Of a DNA stretch of 64,000 nt, positions 62,924-64,000 are shown one piece after another. The DNA comes from Thermomonospora echinospora (lineage in GTDB: Bacteria > Actinomycetota > Actinomycetes > Streptosporangiales > Streptosporangiaceae), in the NCBI RefSeq assembly GCF_900108175.1, contig NZ_FNVO01000005.1, positions 1-64,000 on the forward strand. Reading direction: 5' to 3'. Numbering within the stretch: position 1 is the stretch's first letter; each line of letters opens with the position of its first letter. The position numbers were made by a program, and so were the translations under genes. The notes under the pieces were generated by a model that worked only from the letters and a program-made list of their open reading frames with translations, made no database searches and was not told the origin of the DNA.

Positions 62924-63746
62924 GGGGGATGCTGCCGCCGCGCTCCACGGGGATCATCCGGTCGCTCAGCCCGCGCCGCCGCAGTTCCGCCTCGAAGTCC
63001 GACAGCGGCGACTTCATCACCGAGTAGTCGTCGTAGTGGACCGGCATGACCCTGTCGGGCTGCACCGTCTCCACCCAGTCGGCGCCCTGCCGCCCGTCCA
63101 TGGTCACCGTGACCAGGTTCAGCGGCCGGGTGCCGCCCAGATGGACGATGCCCAGGTCGATGTCGGGGTAGCGGTGCCGGACCTCGGCGATCTGGTCGTA
63201 CATCACCGTGTCCCCGCTCTGGTACAGGCGCAGGTCGGTCGAGCCGCCGGTGCCGAACTCCAGCAGCGTGCCGATCACCGGCGGGAGCAGGAGGTGCACC
63301 GGGTCGGGGCCGTGCCGGCCGGGCAGCGCGGTGATGCGGACCCACCGGTCCCCCTTGGTCAGGGTGCGGTGCCGCCAGATCTCCAGCCCGTCCGCCTCGC
63401 CGAAGCCCCGCCTGCGCAGGGCGCGGGCGGCCGCCTGGGTGGTCACGATCGGCAGCGACCGGTCGAGGTGACGTTCGGCCACGCCGTCCCAGTGGTCGCC
63501 GTGCAGGTGGGACAGCACCACCGCGTCGAGTTCGGGCAGGTCCTCCACGGCCAGGGCCGGATCCTTCAGCCGGGTGGTCACGATGCCGTAGCCGAGGTGG
63601 ACCCGGTGGCCGCGCGGCACGAAGTTGGGATCGGTCAGCAGCGTGAAGGCGCCATAGTGAATGATCACGGTGGCGTTCCCGACGAACGTCACCGCGTCGC
63701 GGGTGATGGCCGGGCCTGAGCCGCCCGGAACCGGGACATCGGCCAT
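62907..63746 (-). CDS. metallo-beta-lactamase-fold hydrolase (UlaG-like)
   Basis: 279 residues, AAAGGA 8 bp before the ATG. Metal motif VVLSHLHGDHWDG (HxHxDH), then RLYQSGDTVMYDQ and VMPVHYDDYS as later ligands. Resembles UlaG/YtnP-like cytoplasmic hydrolases; the substrate is unknown. Convergent with the SARP gene. Confidence 0.9.
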   Translation of the reverse strand: MADVPVPGGSGPAITRDAVTFVGNATVIIHYGAFTLLTDPNFVPRGHRVHLGYGIVTTRLKDPALAVEDLPELDAVVLSHLHGDHWDGVAERHLDRSLPIVTTQAAARALRRRGFGEADGLEIWRHRTLTKGDRWVRITALPGRHGPDPVHLLLPPVIGTLLEFGTGGSTDLRLYQSGDTVMYDQIAEVRHRYPDIDLGIVHLGGTRPLNLVTVTMDGRQGADWVETVQPDRVMPVHYDDYSVMKSPLSDFEAELRRRGLSDRMIPVERGGSIPLTRVR

Positions 63747-64000
63747 GACGCGTCCTTTCGTCCGAGCACCCGCCGCGGACGCGTGTCACGTACGCGGGCG
63801 CGTGCGCGTGCCGTGAGCGCAGCCCCCTTACCCAGGACCCGGACGACCCATGCGACCGCTCGTTCCCGGGGACTTTACGAACCGGCCCGGCGGACGGCCG
63901 CGGCCCGTCCACGGCGGCCGCGCCCGCCGGCGACCGCCCGTCCGGCCGCTTCGCGGGTCCACGGCCGGCGGCGCCCGTCCGAGGCTCCGCGCCGGTACCG
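63747..64000. other. terminal 254 bp without a gene
   Basis: Promoter side of the hydrolase gene. A CCCCCTTAC at about 63824 and GACTTTACG at about 63871 recall the CCCCCTTACGG and CTTTACGG elements upstream of the SARP gene. Beyond 63880 the sequence is simple G/C-rich with short hairpins. No frame is supported. Confidence 0.4.

Overview
The window is 64 kb of very GC-rich, densely packed chromosomal DNA with GC-biased third codon positions and frequent GTG starts. Several marker systems (FxSxx-COOH RiPP system, SARP regulator, Dyp-peroxidase EfeUOB set, GCS2/ATP-grasp fusion) point to a filamentous actinomycete, plausibly Streptosporangiales or Thermomonosporaceae. The taxon is an inference. 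I see no rRNA, tRNA, CRISPR array, insertion sequence or prophage.

Layout. (1) 1-1.2 kb: the end of an L,D-transpeptidase gene and a secreted protein that ends exactly in LPVTG. (2) 1.6-13.3 kb: a sugar-utilisation locus. It has a Gfo/Idh/MocA oxidoreductase, a ribose-type ABC transporter and a divergent ROK regulator, then a Tat-exported TIM-barrel isomerase-like protein, a large secreted sugar-dehydrogenase-like protein (PKD, carbohydrate-binding and OmpL47-like modules) and a cytoplasmic TIM-barrel isomerase/epimerase. (3) 13.4-23 kb: a light/B12-type (LitR/LitS) carotenoid cluster for an acyclic, hydrated, ketolated, glycosylated carotenoid (crtI, crtB, cruF, crtD-like, glycosyltransferase, crtA), with plsX and a divergent plsY homologue embedded in it. 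Two perfect 11-bp direct repeats sit in front of the sigma-factor operon. (4) 23.2-29 kb: a small acidic-tailed protein, a PhzF-like protein, a GCS2/ATP-grasp fusion, and secreted TagC-like propeller and cupin proteins. (5) 29.1-40.3 kb: an FxSxx-COOH system. It has an unrecognised two-repeat protein, FxsT (ParA-like/NB-ARC/TPR), FxsC (TIR-like), a P-loop/TIR protein, an unusual FxsA precursor with a five-residue C-terminal extension, the radical SAM maturase FxsB and a HExxH protein. The last two appear to be one gene split by a single-base indel. (6) 40.7-44.6 kb: a cation/proton antiporter, a SLATT/DUF4231 membrane protein, an isochorismatase-like hydrolase and a DUF4240 protein. (7) 44.7-47.9 kb: the EfeUOB iron-uptake operon behind an IdeR/DmdR-type iron box. 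(8) 48-55.9 kb: an acyl-CoA ligase with a PucR-type regulator, divergent from a complete branched-chain-amino-acid-type ABC transporter operon. (9) 56-63.7 kb: a DUF2218 protein, a penicillin-binding protein, a DHFR-like/FMN-reductase pair, a divergent SARP-NB-ARC regulator with candidate heptamer repeats, and a metallo-beta-lactamase-fold hydrolase.

Two regions are the most interesting. In the carotenoid cluster, co-localised PlsX and an atypical PlsY suggest acyl-phosphate-driven acylation of a carotenoid glycoside. The FxSxx-COOH locus couples a modified peptide to STAND/TIR-type signalling proteins and contains an unusual precursor, a split maturase/hydroxylase and a new duplicated-domain partner.
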